Source: Shewanella psychrotolerans (GTDB taxonomy: Bacteria; Pseudomonadota; Gammaproteobacteria; Enterobacterales; Shewanellaceae). From it: 64,000 nt of DNA. Positions within the stretch are counted from its first letter, which is position 1. Each line of letters starts with the position of its first letter. Shown here in pieces: positions 28,639 to 38,722 of this stretch. The notes beneath the pieces are model-generated. The model did not search any database. It was not told where the DNA came from and saw nothing but the letters and a program-made list of their open reading frames with translations. The position numbers were made by a program, and so were the translations under genes. Location: positions 2,294,001 to 2,358,000 of the forward strand of contig NZ_CP080419.1 in assembly GCF_019457595.1 (NCBI RefSeq). Direction: 5' to 3'.

Positions 28639-30608
28639 TGCCCACACATGCATTACTTAAACGCTGCAAGCAGCCCTATCAACTGCTACTGACTAGCGCT
28701 GCAATGCTGTTATCGGCGCAGGTGGTGGCGCTGCCATCAGCGTTGCAGCCTGAAGTCGGCGCTCAGCACGCCGTTGTGCCCCAAACAACTGCTGGGCCAC
28801 AGCCAGCTTTCGTTAGGAGTGAAAAGCCTGTGATCTATCAGGTCTTCACCCGTTTGTTTGGTAACACTCAAACCGCCAATATTTCATGGGGCACCAAAGC
28901 GCAAAATGGTGTCGGTAAATTCAGTGACTTTACCCCTGCGGCGCTTGATAGCATAAAGTCATTAGGAGCAAGCCACATCTGGTATACAGGGATCCCACAC
29001 CATGCCTTGGTGGGTGATTATACCCAATACGGCATAGACAATGACGATCCCGATGTGGTCAAGGGGCGTGCAGGCTCTCCCTACGCGGTAAAAGACTACT
29101 ATAACGTCAACCCGGATCTGGCAGACGATCCCGCCAAGCGTCTGCAGGAGTTCGAAGCCCTTATTGCACGAACTCATGAGGCGGGCATGCAAGTGATCAT
29201 AGACATAGTGCCCAACCATGTGGCGCGTCATTATAAATCGCTATCGGCGCCAAAAGGCGTCAGAGACTTCGGCGCAGATGACAATACCCAAGTCAGCTAT
29301 GCTAAGCACAACGACTTTTGCTATGTGGTCGACACTCCCTTCAAGGTGCCCTTACTTTCAGATGAGATAAAGCCCCTTGGCGGCGAGTCCCATCCCCAGG
29401 CCGATGGTAAGTTTAATGAGTTTCCCGCCAAATGGACGGGCAACGGCGCTCGCGCCGCCCAGCCAGATGCCAACGACTGGTATGAGACAGTGAAGATCAA
29501 CTATGGCATCACACCAGACGGCCGCATCGACTACCCGCAGCTGCCCTCAGGCTATGAGACGAAATCCGTTGCTGAGCACTACGCCTTCTGGCAACAGGTG
29601 CCTCACAGCGAGATCCCAGGCGCCTGGCATAAGTTTAACCAGATCGCCCAATACTGGCTCGACAAAGGCGTAGACGGCTTTCGTTTCGACATGGCTGAGA
29701 TGGTACCCGTAGCCTTCTGGAGCTATCTGAATAGCCATATCAAGCACACCAATCCCGATGCCCTACTTCTGGCCGAGGTCTACACCCCGAGTCGTTATCG
29801 CGACTATATTCACCTTGGCAAGATGGACTATCTCTACGACAAAGTTGGGCTTTATGACAGCCTCAAGGCGATCATTCAGGGTAAAGCCGACACCCGGGCG
29901 ATCGAGCGCGATCGCCAAAGTGTTGCGGACATCGCCGAACATATGCTGCATTTTTTGGAGAACCACGATGAGCAGCGTATCGCCAGCCCGGAGTTTGCCG
30001 GCGATCCCACCAAGGCACTCCCAGCCATGGTGGTGTCCACCACCCTGAGCCAGGCACCTACCCTGATCTATTTTGGCCAGGAAGTCGGCGAAGATGGCAG
30101 TGAAGATGCAGGCTTTGGCAAGCCAAGTCGCACCAGTATCTTCGACTATATTGGTGTGCCCGCTCACCAGCGCTTTATGAACATGGGTGAATTTGACGGC
30201 GGTCAGTCATCAAAAGAAGAGTTGAGTCTGCGAGCTTACTACGCCAAGCTACTAAACCTTAGCCACAGCCTCAGCGCCCTAAGCGGTGAGTATGGCGATC
30301 TGCACAAGGCCAATCTCGCGCAAGAGAAGGGTTATGACACAGATCTCTTTGCCTTCAGTCGCTTCAACGAGACGCAAAAGCTGATCATCGTCAGCAATTT
30401 CTCATCCACTGAGACAAAAAGCCTGACACTAGCACTACCCGAGACCTTGGTTAACCAATGGCAACTCAATCCCGGCGCTTACCCGCTTAAAGAGATGCTA
30501 AGTGATAAGAAGCCAACAACGCCGCTGACACTATCGGCAAAGGGAGCCCAAGTTACACTAACCCTAGCCCCACTGGAATCTAAGGTGCTTGTTGTCGGAG
30601 AGAAATAA
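28638..30608 (+). CDS. Exported GH13 alpha-amylase
   Basis: A 656-aa GH13 enzyme with signal peptide (LLLTSAAMLLSAQVVA). The conserved barrel regions are DIVPNHV (I), GFRFDMAE with nucleophile Asp351 (II), LLAEVYTP with acid/base Glu380 (III) and LENHDEQR with Asp444 (IV), followed by a C-terminal beta domain. Likely a periplasmic or secreted endo-acting alpha-amylase. Its ATG overlaps the upstream stop (TGATG), so translation is coupled to the cyclomaltodextrinase. The gene is clearly richer in G+C (sampled lines reach about 60%) than its surroundings, which fits acquisition from a higher-GC relative. The exact subfamily and cut pattern are not decidable here. Confidence 0.9.
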   Translation: MPTHALLKRCKQPYQLLLTSAAMLLSAQVVALPSALQPEVGAQHAVVPQTTAGPQPAFVRSEKPVIYQVFTRLFGNTQTANISWGTKAQNGVGKFSDFTPAALDSIKSLGASHIWYTGIPHHALVGDYTQYGIDNDDPDVVKGRAGSPYAVKDYYNVNPDLADDPAKRLQEFEALIARTHEAGMQVIIDIVPNHVARHYKSLSAPKGVRDFGADDNTQVSYAKHNDFCYVVDTPFKVPLLSDEIKPLGGESHPQADGKFNEFPAKWTGNGARAAQPDANDWYETVKINYGITPDGRIDYPQLPSGYETKSVAEHYAFWQQVPHSEIPGAWHKFNQIAQYWLDKGVDGFRFDMAEMVPVAFWSYLNSHIKHTNPDALLLAEVYTPSRYRDYIHLGKMDYLYDKVGLYDSLKAIIQGKADTRAIERDRQSVADIAEHMLHFLENHDEQRIASPEFAGDPTKALPAMVVSTTLSQAPTLIYFGQEVGEDGSEDAGFGKPSRTSIFDYIGVPAHQRFMNMGEFDGGQSSKEELSLRAYYAKLLNLSHSLSALSGEYGDLHKANLAQEKGYDTDLFAFSRFNETQKLIIVSNFSSTETKSLTLALPETLVNQWQLNPGAYPLKEMLSDKKPTTPLTLSAKGAQVTLTLAPLESKVLVVGEK

Positions 30609-30718
30609 CTATTAATTAATATGCACTCTATCAGAGTAGTATTGTATAAAGAAGCGGTAAGACTTTCCGATCCAATTCCTACAATTGGGGCCAAATCGAA
30701 GAGACGTTTAGATACCAG

Positions 30719-30857
30719 GTGCAGATACGCCGGTGACCTTCGGTTTCAGGGATGAAACCGCAGAGCGGCCATGGATGGCGGACAGGGTGTCACAGGTGTA
30801 TCTGCACATTCCCCCGCCGGGCAGGCGATAAATCACAGTGAAGGTTTGACCTTCAAT
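30719..30857 (-). repeat. Dispersed noncoding repeat, inverted copy with nested hairpins
   Basis: Outer arms GTGCAGATAC (30719-30728) and GTATCTGCAC (30798-30807) enclose two hairpins, GGTTTC/GAAACC and GCCATGGATGGC. The adjoining stretch 30804-30856 is the reverse complement of the core of the two tandem repeats at 63.3-63.9 kb: GCACATTC, a CGCC/GGCG hairpin, then GAAGGT/ACCTTC. Other parts of 30609-31033 hold only the helicase terminator. Confidence 0.8.
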
Positions 30858-30996
30858 TCCCTTTCCAACATCAATGTAAGTCAGACGACAAACTATATAT
30901 CACAGAAGTATCTACATCTAAGCGAGCCACGGTCTATAAGTAAAATGAAAATATGAATTTCAAAATCCGCTAATCAAATCCAAAACCACCTGCCAC

Positions 30997-31022
30997 AAAA
31001 AAGCCCTCGACTAGAGGGCTTT
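30997..31022 (-). terminator. Terminator of the RhlE-type helicase gene
   Basis: On the minus strand AAAGCCCTC, a 5-nt loop and GAGGGCTTT run into a T-stretch, 12 nt beyond the stop. Confidence 0.9.
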
Positions 31023-31033
31023 CTATTTTAACC

Positions 31034-32467
31034 TTACTCCTTCGGAGGCCGACTATCCGTCCAAGGATTAAAGGCTGGCTTTTGTTCAGCCTTGGGCTCT
31101 GCCTTTGCTTTAGCAGGCCTAGCCTTCTTGTCTGTAAAATTACCTTTATAGGGCGATGCCTTTTCATGAGACTTAGACTGTCCGCTAGGCTTATCTTCTT
31201 GGCGCTTATCCTTAGCATCCTTAGCATCCTTAGTGCCCTTCTCACCCCGGCTGGTTGACGCTTCGCCCCCCTTTTCACCTTGCTGCTCACGCTTGGCCTT
31301 AGGCACATAATTGAGAATCGAGGTAGGTACTGGCTTTCTTGGCGCAAAACCCTCTATCTCGCGGCGTTCGAGTAGATGTCCCAATCGGCTTTCAATCATA
31401 CAAAGATTTTTAAAATCATCTTTCGACACTAACGATATCGCCTGACCCGCAGCTCCTGCGCGTCCCGTACGGCCAATACGATGGACATATTCGTCAGCAG
31501 GGAAAGGCAAGTCGTAGTTAATCACTAACGGCAGATTATCGATGTCGATACCTCGAGCGGAGATCCCTGTCGAAATAAGGTACTTAATTTTGCCACTCTT
31601 AAAGTCGGCTAAGATCTGCTCACGGATAGCTTGCGCGCGGCCGCTATGAATACAATCGGCCTCAATACCACGTTTTTCCAGCTGACTCACCAGCTTAGCA
31701 GCGCCGTGCTTTGTTTCAATAAATATCAGCGCCTGCGGCCAGTTATTCTCTTGAATTAGATGGCTTAGCAATGCAGATTTTTTATCTTTATCGACTGTAG
31801 TGAGCCACTGCTCAATATCGGGTTCACCTTGGCTATTCTTGGTAACAGACAAATGGATACCATTAGGAATATATTGCTTAGCAAGCTCTCTCACCTGACG
31901 AGACAAGGTTGCTGAAAACATCAGGTTTTGGCGTTCTTCTGGTAGGCTGTCGATGATCTTAGTAATATCTTCGATAAAACCCATGTCTAACATGCGATCG
32001 GCTTCATCTAACACTAACAGCTCTATTTCATCGAAATGGATCGCTCTTTGGGTATAGAGATCCCTAAGGCGCCCGGGTGTCGCCACCACAATATCGACAC
32101 CTTCAATCAGTTGCTGCTTCTGGGGAGCAAGATCGACACCGCCATATATCGCCATCGATTTTAAATTCAGATACTTACCGTAATTTTGAATATGCTTGTC
32201 GACTTGAATCGCTAACTCTCGTGTCGGCGTTAAAATCAATGCTCGTGCACGTTTCTTTCGCTGTGTGTCGCCACTTGCCAGTTTATCTAAAATTGGCAGG
32301 ACAAAGGTCGCGGTTTTGCCGCTACCTGTCTGCGCAGCGGCAATCAAACTTTTACCTTTTAATGCTAACGGTATCGCTTCGGCTTGAATGGGAGTCGGCG
32401 TGACATAACCTTGCTCAATGACAGCGTTAAGGATAAGCGGGTTCAAACCGAGTGTAGAAAATGACAT
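31034..32467 (-). CDS. DEAD-box RNA helicase, RhlE-like
   Basis: A 477-aa ATP-dependent RNA helicase. N-terminal Q-motif region SFSTLGLNPLILNAV...PTPIQ, Walker A AAQTGSGKT, DEAD in VLDEADRMLDMGF, SAT in MFSATLS and HRIGRTGRAG in lobe 2 (to about residue 375). A low-complexity Lys/Glu/Pro/Ser tail of about 100 residues follows, as in RhlE/SrmB-type helicases of gammaproteobacteria acting on ribosome assembly or mRNA decay, often in the cold. The start at 32467 is the first ATG. It lies inside the split sugar locus but shows no link to it. Confidence 0.92.
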   Translation of the reverse strand: MSFSTLGLNPLILNAVIEQGYVTPTPIQAEAIPLALKGKSLIAAAQTGSGKTATFVLPILDKLASGDTQRKKRARALILTPTRELAIQVDKHIQNYGKYLNLKSMAIYGGVDLAPQKQQLIEGVDIVVATPGRLRDLYTQRAIHFDEIELLVLDEADRMLDMGFIEDITKIIDSLPEERQNLMFSATLSRQVRELAKQYIPNGIHLSVTKNSQGEPDIEQWLTTVDKDKKSALLSHLIQENNWPQALIFIETKHGAAKLVSQLEKRGIEADCIHSGRAQAIREQILADFKSGKIKYLISTGISARGIDIDNLPLVINYDLPFPADEYVHRIGRTGRAGAAGQAISLVSKDDFKNLCMIESRLGHLLERREIEGFAPRKPVPTSILNYVPKAKREQQGEKGGEASTSRGEKGTKDAKDAKDKRQEDKPSGQSKSHEKASPYKGNFTDKKARPAKAKAEPKAEQKPAFNPWTDSRPPKE

Positions 32468-32623
32468 GTAAGATCTCAAAATGATGCTTTTATGTTGGGA
32501 TTAGGCTCATTGAACATCAGCGTTAAATGAGCCTAAGATCTGAACGAGTCAGTATAACAGTTTTATTTATTCTCCATAATGCTAGAAAGCGAATAACAAG
32601 ATTTATCATGGTCTCTTAACCAG

Positions 32624-33631
32624 TTAATCATTTATTTTCTCTCGCAGAACCGGCTTATGTTTGGTTAAGTTCAAAATAAGTGCACCAATAAGGACAGAAA
32701 TAACAATCGAGACCAAACGCATAAATTCAGCAGATAATGACTCACTCCCTTGCTGTTTAATGACTTGATAGACCAACACCACAAAGTTGGTGAACAGTAG
32801 TTGATAGATGGTCAAAGTACACTGTCTTCTAATTGCAAAACAAGCAAGTTGTAACCCAAGAAAAATCGTCACGCCCAACAGCACCCATGTTGCAACTCCA
32901 AACCTAAATAGAAACATTAAGGGTAAAGTGAATAAGATCCCTACTGCGGTTGTCACTATTTTAGTTTGACTAAATGTGCGGTGTTCTTCAGGATTAGGGA
33001 TCTTAATCATACTACTGATTGTAATGGCAATAAGTATAGACTGTGCGCTACCCGAGCCCACTAATGCAACTAACACCACACTCATTGCTGTGGCTTTAAA
33101 CACGATAAGACCCATATGGGTCTCAGCGCCCTCAGTACTGGTTTCATCAGGTAGAATATCCTGCTCATCACCAGGGAAAATAACAAAGCTCAAGTAAGTC
33201 ACAAGCAATGCAACCACAAAGGCTTCAAACATTAACCAAGGTAATACATCAATAGGTGCACCGAGTTGGACACTCATTACTGTCATTATGATCACGACCA
33301 TAATCACTAAAGTAGAGATCAGATCTTTGGGATCATGATGACTTCGATAAAAACACCAAAACAGCATCGACCAACAAAAAAGCGCATATCCCGTCGGCGT
33401 ATCAATGAGCAGCCCACCGAGAAATACAACCCCAAAACTGACAAACATCAGCACCAAAAGGAGTTTTAGCAGCATGTTAAGTGGTGGTTTTGAGGGCATA
33501 ATTGTCAAAAAAATCACCACAAATATCGGCGCGAGTATAGGCAAAGCCACGCCATGATACTGCTGATAAAACAGCAGTATCACGGGAAAAAAAACGAGCC
33601 TAATAATGGAATTCGCTGGATTACGAAACAT
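32624..33631 (-). CDS. DUF2955 membrane protein, FUSC-like efflux partner
   Basis: A 335-aa integral membrane protein with about ten helices in two similar halves, separated by an acidic soluble loop (about residues 150-172). This fits DUF2955, a relative of the FUSC/AaeB aromatic-acid exporters. The start overlaps the end of the HlyD gene by 11 nt, so the two form one pump unit: HlyD periplasmic adaptor plus inner-membrane component. Substrate is unknown; small aromatic or organic acids are the family precedent. Confidence 0.85.
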   Translation of the reverse strand: MFRNPANSIIRLVFFPVILLFYQQYHGVALPILAPIFVVIFLTIMPSKPPLNMLLKLLLVLMFVSFGVVFLGGLLIDTPTGYALFCWSMLFWCFYRSHHDPKDLISTLVIMVVIIMTVMSVQLGAPIDVLPWLMFEAFVVALLVTYLSFVIFPGDEQDILPDETSTEGAETHMGLIVFKATAMSVVLVALVGSGSAQSILIAITISSMIKIPNPEEHRTFSQTKIVTTAVGILFTLPLMFLFRFGVATWVLLGVTIFLGLQLACFAIRRQCTLTIYQLLFTNFVVLVYQVIKQQGSESLSAEFMRLVSIVISVLIGALILNLTKHKPVLREKIND

Positions 33632-34685
33632 AAGTCCACACGCTCAATATGTTCATCCATATACCAGCTAACCATTCGCCAAAGGAACTCTGTTCAGTAA
33701 AGAACGCCACTGTAGCTTGAGAGCCATATCGAATATTTTTAGGGACGTCACCATTTTCGAACACTATGTTCACAGGATAGCGCTGTGCTTTCATCGAATT
33801 AGTATCCGCACTTAAAAAGCCGGTAGATTGGTCAATATTATTGCTTCCGCCAGTACCCCAACCGATACTTTCAACCTTGCCATTGAGCACTCTGCCCGGT
33901 AAGGCATCGAGTACAATTTCCACTCGATTTCCGACTCGAATATGCTCCAGAGAGTTCTCTCTAACTAATGCCGATATCCACACACCGCGAGGGTCAATAA
34001 AGGTTAATAATGGTGAGCCAACTGAAGCGTTTTGCCCTTCGGTGAGTTGAAGGTTTGTGACAACCCCTTTAGAAGGCGCTCTGACTTGGGTTTTTTGTAG
34101 ATCAAGTTGTGCTTTCTCTAACGCTGCCATTGCAGCCAAAATTTGTGGATTATTTTCACCTGCAGGTCCAAGGCTATGCTTAGCTTGGGTAAGTGAGGCT
34201 TCAGCCGCTTCAAGATTAGCTTGAGCACGATCACGAGCTTCAATCGCATTATCAAGCTCAGCCTTACTTAACACACCTTGGCCAGCAAGTTCGCTAATCC
34301 GTGATGCCTGTTCTCTGGCATTATTACGTGCAGCCAAGGCGTCAATGACTTTCGCCTGAGCCACTTCGACTGCCGCCGTGCTTGCACCAATATTTTGTCC
34401 CGCTGTAGCAAGGTTGGCTTCGGCGGTTTGCAGGCTTATCTGATAGTTTCTTGGATCAATCTCAAATAGCGGCTCGCCGGCTTCTACAATTTGATTATTC
34501 TTAACGTTTACATCGATAATATTGCCCGAAACTTCGGCGGCAATCCTGACCAAATAGGCATGCACTCTCGCCTCACCTGTCATTGGCGTTACCCGATCGG
34601 CCCACAAGCTGTAAAGCCAGACCCCGACGATCAATCCAATGATATAGAAACTCATTTTTCGAGATGATTTTTCTGCTGCAGACAT
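33621..34685 (-). CDS. HlyD/EmrA-family periplasmic adaptor
   Basis: A 354-aa membrane fusion protein. One N-terminal membrane anchor (about residues 11-26) is followed by the biotinyl-lipoyl half (AEVSGNIIDVNVKNNQIVEAGEPLFEIDP), a long alanine-rich coiled-coil hairpin (about 80-190), the second lipoyl half (RAPSKGVVTNLQLTEGQNASVG) and beta-barrel segments. It links an inner-membrane transporter to an outer-membrane channel. Its partner is the overlapping DUF2955 gene; no TolC-like gene is nearby. Confidence 0.9.
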   Translation of the reverse strand: MSAAEKSSRKMSFYIIGLIVGVWLYSLWADRVTPMTGEARVHAYLVRIAAEVSGNIIDVNVKNNQIVEAGEPLFEIDPRNYQISLQTAEANLATAGQNIGASTAAVEVAQAKVIDALAARNNAREQASRISELAGQGVLSKAELDNAIEARDRAQANLEAAEASLTQAKHSLGPAGENNPQILAAMAALEKAQLDLQKTQVRAPSKGVVTNLQLTEGQNASVGSPLLTFIDPRGVWISALVRENSLEHIRVGNRVEIVLDALPGRVLNGKVESIGWGTGGSNNIDQSTGFLSADTNSMKAQRYPVNIVFENGDVPKNIRYGSQATVAFFTEQSSFGEWLAGIWMNILSVWTYVS

Positions 34686-35180
34686 ATGAAATACTCTTTT
34701 GCGTTTAGTCTAACATGGTAAATTCAGTTCAAAGAGGTATCAAATCACTAGGGCCAGCTGAACTTTTGCGATTAAATTTTGTTCGATACAAAAACGGGTT
34801 AATCGAGTCGAATGGATTGCTGCTTAGTAAACTAAGCAAAATATCTAACAATTCGCTGCAAAAACAACCTTAAAAGATCAACATACGCTAGCCAAAACAC
34901 CTTAAATAACATCTTGTTAACAATAAAATTTGTAAACATATTTATAAACTACTCCACGCTAAAAAGCTAACGCTAATCATCATTGATAACATCAACCCAA
35001 ATAACCCACAAACAACAGAAGCTTTAGTTAATGGCTAACTTATCGTTGTCACATAATAAAATTAAGCTCAACTTACGTAAAAATAGGGCAATATCAAAAG
35101 AAGTTTCTAAATTTGACTTAATAAACTACTATTATTCAACAGCAGTTTTTAATTCGCTGAAAGTGAAGGAAATCAATGGA

Positions 35181-36404
35181 ATGAACATCCCATCTCGTTA
35201 CTTTTCGAGGCCGATGCCACAAGGTTTAACCGATACGCTCCCCCTCTGGCGTCGCCTCATCTTCAAACGTTTATTTGGATTTTTAGCACTGCTGTGTGTT
35301 CCGGTTTACTTGACTAGCGTCTACTTATGTATCGTCGGCGATCTCTGGTCAATGGCAATCGTTGACACCCTAGCTTATGGCTTATTGCTTTACATATTAT
35401 TGTCAAAAACCTTATCTGAGCGTAACCGATATTTAATCGGGTGTCTGCTGGCATACGGTATCGGTTTCGCTTTTCTCATCACGATAGGCCCGACCGGTGC
35501 CGGTTTTTTTTGGTTGTTTGTTTTTCCTCCACTAACCGCCATTTTGCTGGGAAAAAAAGCCAGTATTTTTGCCCAGTTCCTTAATGCGTTTTGCTTATTA
35601 GTCGTTGGCGGCGCATTTCATCTTGCACAACTTAATTGGCCACTAACAGCTGGCTACACGACCTTTATCTGGTTCGTCGTGAGTATCAATTTTATCGTAA
35701 CTAATGCCATGGTTACTCTATCTACCTCATTTTTACTCGGTAAATTAACTCGCTCCCTTGAGTCTACATTAGCCTCCAGAGAAGCGACCGTAATGGGTCT
35801 AGCTAAGCTTGCAGAGTATCGAGATAATGAAACAGGTGCGCACCTTATTAGAATGCAGCACTATTCCAGTATGCTAGCGAGCGAACGCAAAAATGATGAA
35901 GATGCGCCACAAGAACTGACAAGCGATTTTATTCATGAGATCACACTCTCTTCGATGTTGCATGATATCGGTAAAGTCGGTATATCAGATGCCATCTTAT
36001 TAAAACCTGGCCGCCTAACACCTGAAGAGTTCGATCAAATCAAAGCGCACCCAGCCATAGGCGCGACAGTGCTTGAGAGTCTGTTAACTTACGCGCCACA
36101 ATGTAAGTTTATTCAAATGGGTAAAGATATCGCTGGCGGACACCATGAAAAATGGGATGGATCCGGCTATCCCAAAGGATTACAAGGTGAAAACATTCCT
36201 TTATCGGCCCGTATAGTCGCATTAGTCGATGTTTATGACGCCCTAACCTCACCTCGCTGCTATAAGCGCCCCTTTAGTCATCAAGAAGCGATGTCGCTCA
36301 TCGTCGAGGGTAAAGGATCACATTTTGATCCAAAGTTAGTTGAGAGCTTTATTAAAATTAATCAACAATTTGAGAAGCTATCGAAAACATCATTAGAGGA
36401 ATAG
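35181..36404 (+). CDS. HD-GYP domain membrane protein, probable c-di-GMP phosphodiesterase
   Basis: A 407-aa protein with about six membrane helices (to about residue 185) and a C-terminal HD-GYP domain. The metal/catalytic residues are visible in LAEYRDNETGAHLIRM, SMLHDIGKVGI (HD) and GGHHEKWDGSGYPKGL (HH...GYP), so hydrolysis of c-di-GMP is plausible. I chose the ATG at 35181 with GAAGGA upstream. An ATG at 35031 is in frame and would add 50 polar residues from AT-rich DNA without a ribosome site. The region 34686-35180 otherwise shows nothing definite. Confidence 0.85.
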   Translation: MNIPSRYFSRPMPQGLTDTLPLWRRLIFKRLFGFLALLCVPVYLTSVYLCIVGDLWSMAIVDTLAYGLLLYILLSKTLSERNRYLIGCLLAYGIGFAFLITIGPTGAGFFWLFVFPPLTAILLGKKASIFAQFLNAFCLLVVGGAFHLAQLNWPLTAGYTTFIWFVVSINFIVTNAMVTLSTSFLLGKLTRSLESTLASREATVMGLAKLAEYRDNETGAHLIRMQHYSSMLASERKNDEDAPQELTSDFIHEITLSSMLHDIGKVGISDAILLKPGRLTPEEFDQIKAHPAIGATVLESLLTYAPQCKFIQMGKDIAGGHHEKWDGSGYPKGLQGENIPLSARIVALVDVYDALTSPRCYKRPFSHQEAMSLIVEGKGSHFDPKLVESFIKINQQFEKLSKTSLEE

Positions 36405-36469
36405 CCCACACTAAGCAAAAGCCCCCTGCTTATGACCGTTAAATCTGTATCCCGCCATATACCATAACC

Positions 36470-36483
36470 TGAATACGTATGCA
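36470..36483. promoter_or_regulatory. LacI-type operator TGAATACGTATGCA
   Basis: Identical in sequence to the site at 23459, and 76 bp before the GH97 start. A GATAAT at 36500-36505 could be the -10 box, placing the operator over the -35 region. Confidence 0.8.
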
Positions 36484-36558
36484 GCCAATTGCTCGGACAG
36501 ATAATAAACTTCTACCATGGGTCAGTAACAATAAAAAAACAATGACTATGGAGCGTCG

Positions 36559-38670
36559 ATGGACTCTATTATTAAAACGGTGGCAAAACAAAGCGTTGCT
36601 TTATTCCGCAACAAATATACTAACCTAGCGTTTTCTGTGTTGGCAGCCCCAGCGCTTCTCGGTATATCAAACATGGCGCTGGCAAAAACAGTTGTTGTTA
36701 GCTCCCCTGAAAAACAGATAGTCGTTGAACTGACAGATAACAATCAAGGTCCACAATATCGAGTGCTATTTCAGGGTCAGCCAGTTATTAATGACTCAAA
36801 GCTTGGCTTGGTATTTCAATCTTTAGGCGAATTTGGCTCAAAATTCACCATTGAGGAAACCCAAACCTCTAAAGTCGCACGTAAATGGCAACAGCCTTGG
36901 GGAGAACGCCAATGGGTCATTGATAGACACAATGGCTTAAGCACCAAATTGAGTAACGGTAAATACTATTTTTACGTCGATATTAAAGCCTTCGATGATG
37001 GCGTTGGCTTTCGTTATCGCGTCCCCAAACAAGCCGATCTAAACCAGCTTAATATCACCCAAGAGTTAACCGAGTTTTCAATAGATCAAGCGGACAAAGC
37101 AACGGCGTGGTGGATACCAGCAAGAGGCTGGAACCGCTACGAATACCTGTATAACAAGACCCCACTGACAAAAATAGACAGAGTACATACGCCATTTACT
37201 TTTAAACTCGACAATGGCGTACACATGAGTATTCATGAAGCCGCGCTGGTGGATTACGCCGCGATGACCCTAGATCAACGTAGAGATGGGATCCTTCGGG
37301 CCGATCTTACACCTTGGTCAGATGGACTAAAAGTGAAAACCCACGCTGGGTTTTCAACCCCTTGGCGTACCATTCAAATTGCTAATAATGCCACAGGTTT
37401 GCTCAACTCAGATCTCATTTTGAATCTCAACGAACCCAATAAGCTCGGTGATGTCACTTGGGTTGAACCTGGGAAATATGTGGGGATTTGGTGGGGAATG
37501 CATCTCAATGAAAACACCTGGGGATCGGGCGATAAGCACGGCGCAACCACCGACGAGACCAAACGATATATGGATTTCGCCGCCGATAATGGCTTTGCGG
37601 GCGTGTTAGTTGAAGGCTGGAATATCGGTTGGGACGGCAGCTGGTTTCATAATGGCGATGTGTTTAGTTTCACAGAGACTTACCCAGATTTTGATCTCCC
37701 CGAGATCGCGGCCTACGGTGCAACTAAAGGCGTGCGTCTAATTGGTCACCACGAAACATCGGGATCGGTAACCAACTATCGTAAGCAGATGACGGACGCT
37801 TATGATATGTACCAAAAATATGGTGTGACTCAAATAAAAACAGGATATGTGGCTGATGGTGGTGATATCAAGCGCGTCGATGCTGATGGCATCATTCGGC
37901 ATGAATGGCACGATGGTCAGTTTATGGTCAACGAATATCTACATAGCGTCACAGAAGCCGCCAAACGCCAGATCAGCATCAATACCCATGAGCCGATTAA
38001 AGACACGGGACTTCGCCGCACCTATCCTAACTGGATAAGTCGTGAAGGCGCGCGTGGTCAAGAGTTTAACGCATGGGGAACGCCGCCAAATAACCCGTCC
38101 CATACCACCACCCTCGCCTATACTCGCATGCTCGCAGGCCCTATGGATTTTACGCCGGGGATCTTTGACTTAGCGCCTAAAGGGTTAGATGCCGTCAATC
38201 GTGTCCAAACTACCCTTACTAAGCAGTTAGCCCTCTACGTCGTGCTTTATAGCCCAATTCAGATGGCAGCCGATCTCCCTCGTAACTATGCAAAGCATCC
38301 CGACGCTTTTAAGTTTATTCAAGATGTGCCAACCGATTGGCAGCAAAGTATCGCGCTTGCAGGCGAAGTGGGCGAATATGTTGTTTTTGCTCGGCAAGAG
38401 CGAGGCGGTAAAAGCCATGGGAATGACTGGTACTTAGGCGCAATAACCGATGATACCGCCCGTAAAATTGAGATCGATTTAGACTTTCTAGAGCCAAACA
38501 AACGCTATGAAGCACAAATCTACCGTGATGGTGATAAAGCTAACTGGCGAACGAAGCCCTACGATTATGTCATTGAAAATCAGCTAGTTAACCATAAAGA
38601 TAAACTTACCCTATCCCTTGCAAGCAGCGGTGGGACGGCTATTCGCTTTAAAGCGCTCAATAAACGCTAA
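36559..38670 (+). CDS. susB: Exported GH97 alpha-glucosidase (SusB-like)
   Basis: A 703-aa GH97 enzyme, the family of Bacteroides SusB, which releases glucose from the non-reducing end of maltodextrins with inversion in a calcium-dependent way. The signal peptide ends near SNMALA-KTV. A beta-sandwich N-domain (about 42-290) precedes the barrel, with WWGMHLNENTWG, VEGWNIGWDG, INTHEPIKDTGLRRTYPN and the C-terminal sandwich. Glutamate-rich segments (HETSGS, INTHEP) match the inverting glucosidase branch. The ATG at 36559 follows GGAG. It is preceded by an operator shared with the other maltodextrin genes. Confidence 0.92.
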   Translation: MDSIIKTVAKQSVALFRNKYTNLAFSVLAAPALLGISNMALAKTVVVSSPEKQIVVELTDNNQGPQYRVLFQGQPVINDSKLGLVFQSLGEFGSKFTIEETQTSKVARKWQQPWGERQWVIDRHNGLSTKLSNGKYYFYVDIKAFDDGVGFRYRVPKQADLNQLNITQELTEFSIDQADKATAWWIPARGWNRYEYLYNKTPLTKIDRVHTPFTFKLDNGVHMSIHEAALVDYAAMTLDQRRDGILRADLTPWSDGLKVKTHAGFSTPWRTIQIANNATGLLNSDLILNLNEPNKLGDVTWVEPGKYVGIWWGMHLNENTWGSGDKHGATTDETKRYMDFAADNGFAGVLVEGWNIGWDGSWFHNGDVFSFTETYPDFDLPEIAAYGATKGVRLIGHHETSGSVTNYRKQMTDAYDMYQKYGVTQIKTGYVADGGDIKRVDADGIIRHEWHDGQFMVNEYLHSVTEAAKRQISINTHEPIKDTGLRRTYPNWISREGARGQEFNAWGTPPNNPSHTTTLAYTRMLAGPMDFTPGIFDLAPKGLDAVNRVQTTLTKQLALYVVLYSPIQMAADLPRNYAKHPDAFKFIQDVPTDWQQSIALAGEVGEYVVFARQERGGKSHGNDWYLGAITDDTARKIEIDLDFLEPNKRYEAQIYRDGDKANWRTKPYDYVIENQLVNHKDKLTLSLASSGGTAIRFKALNKR

Positions 38671-38695
38671 AGACTTCACCCTAACTAAAACTCTC

Positions 38696-38722
38696 GATGC
38701 GGCAGTGCAAACGAGCCGCATC
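38696..38722. terminator. Hairpin after the GH97 gene
   Basis: GATGCGGC / GCCGCATC with an 11-nt loop, 25 nt past the stop. No T-run follows, so terminator function is uncertain. In the rest of 38671-38987 I see only AT-rich DNA with a possible weak promoter (TTGTAC, 17 bp, GATACT at 38833-38861). Confidence 0.45.

Noticed and set aside
35031..35180. 50-residue N-terminal extension of the HD-GYP protein
   Set aside because: No ribosome site at 35031, AT-rich DNA, while the ATG at 35181 has GAAGGA upstream; kept only as an alternative.
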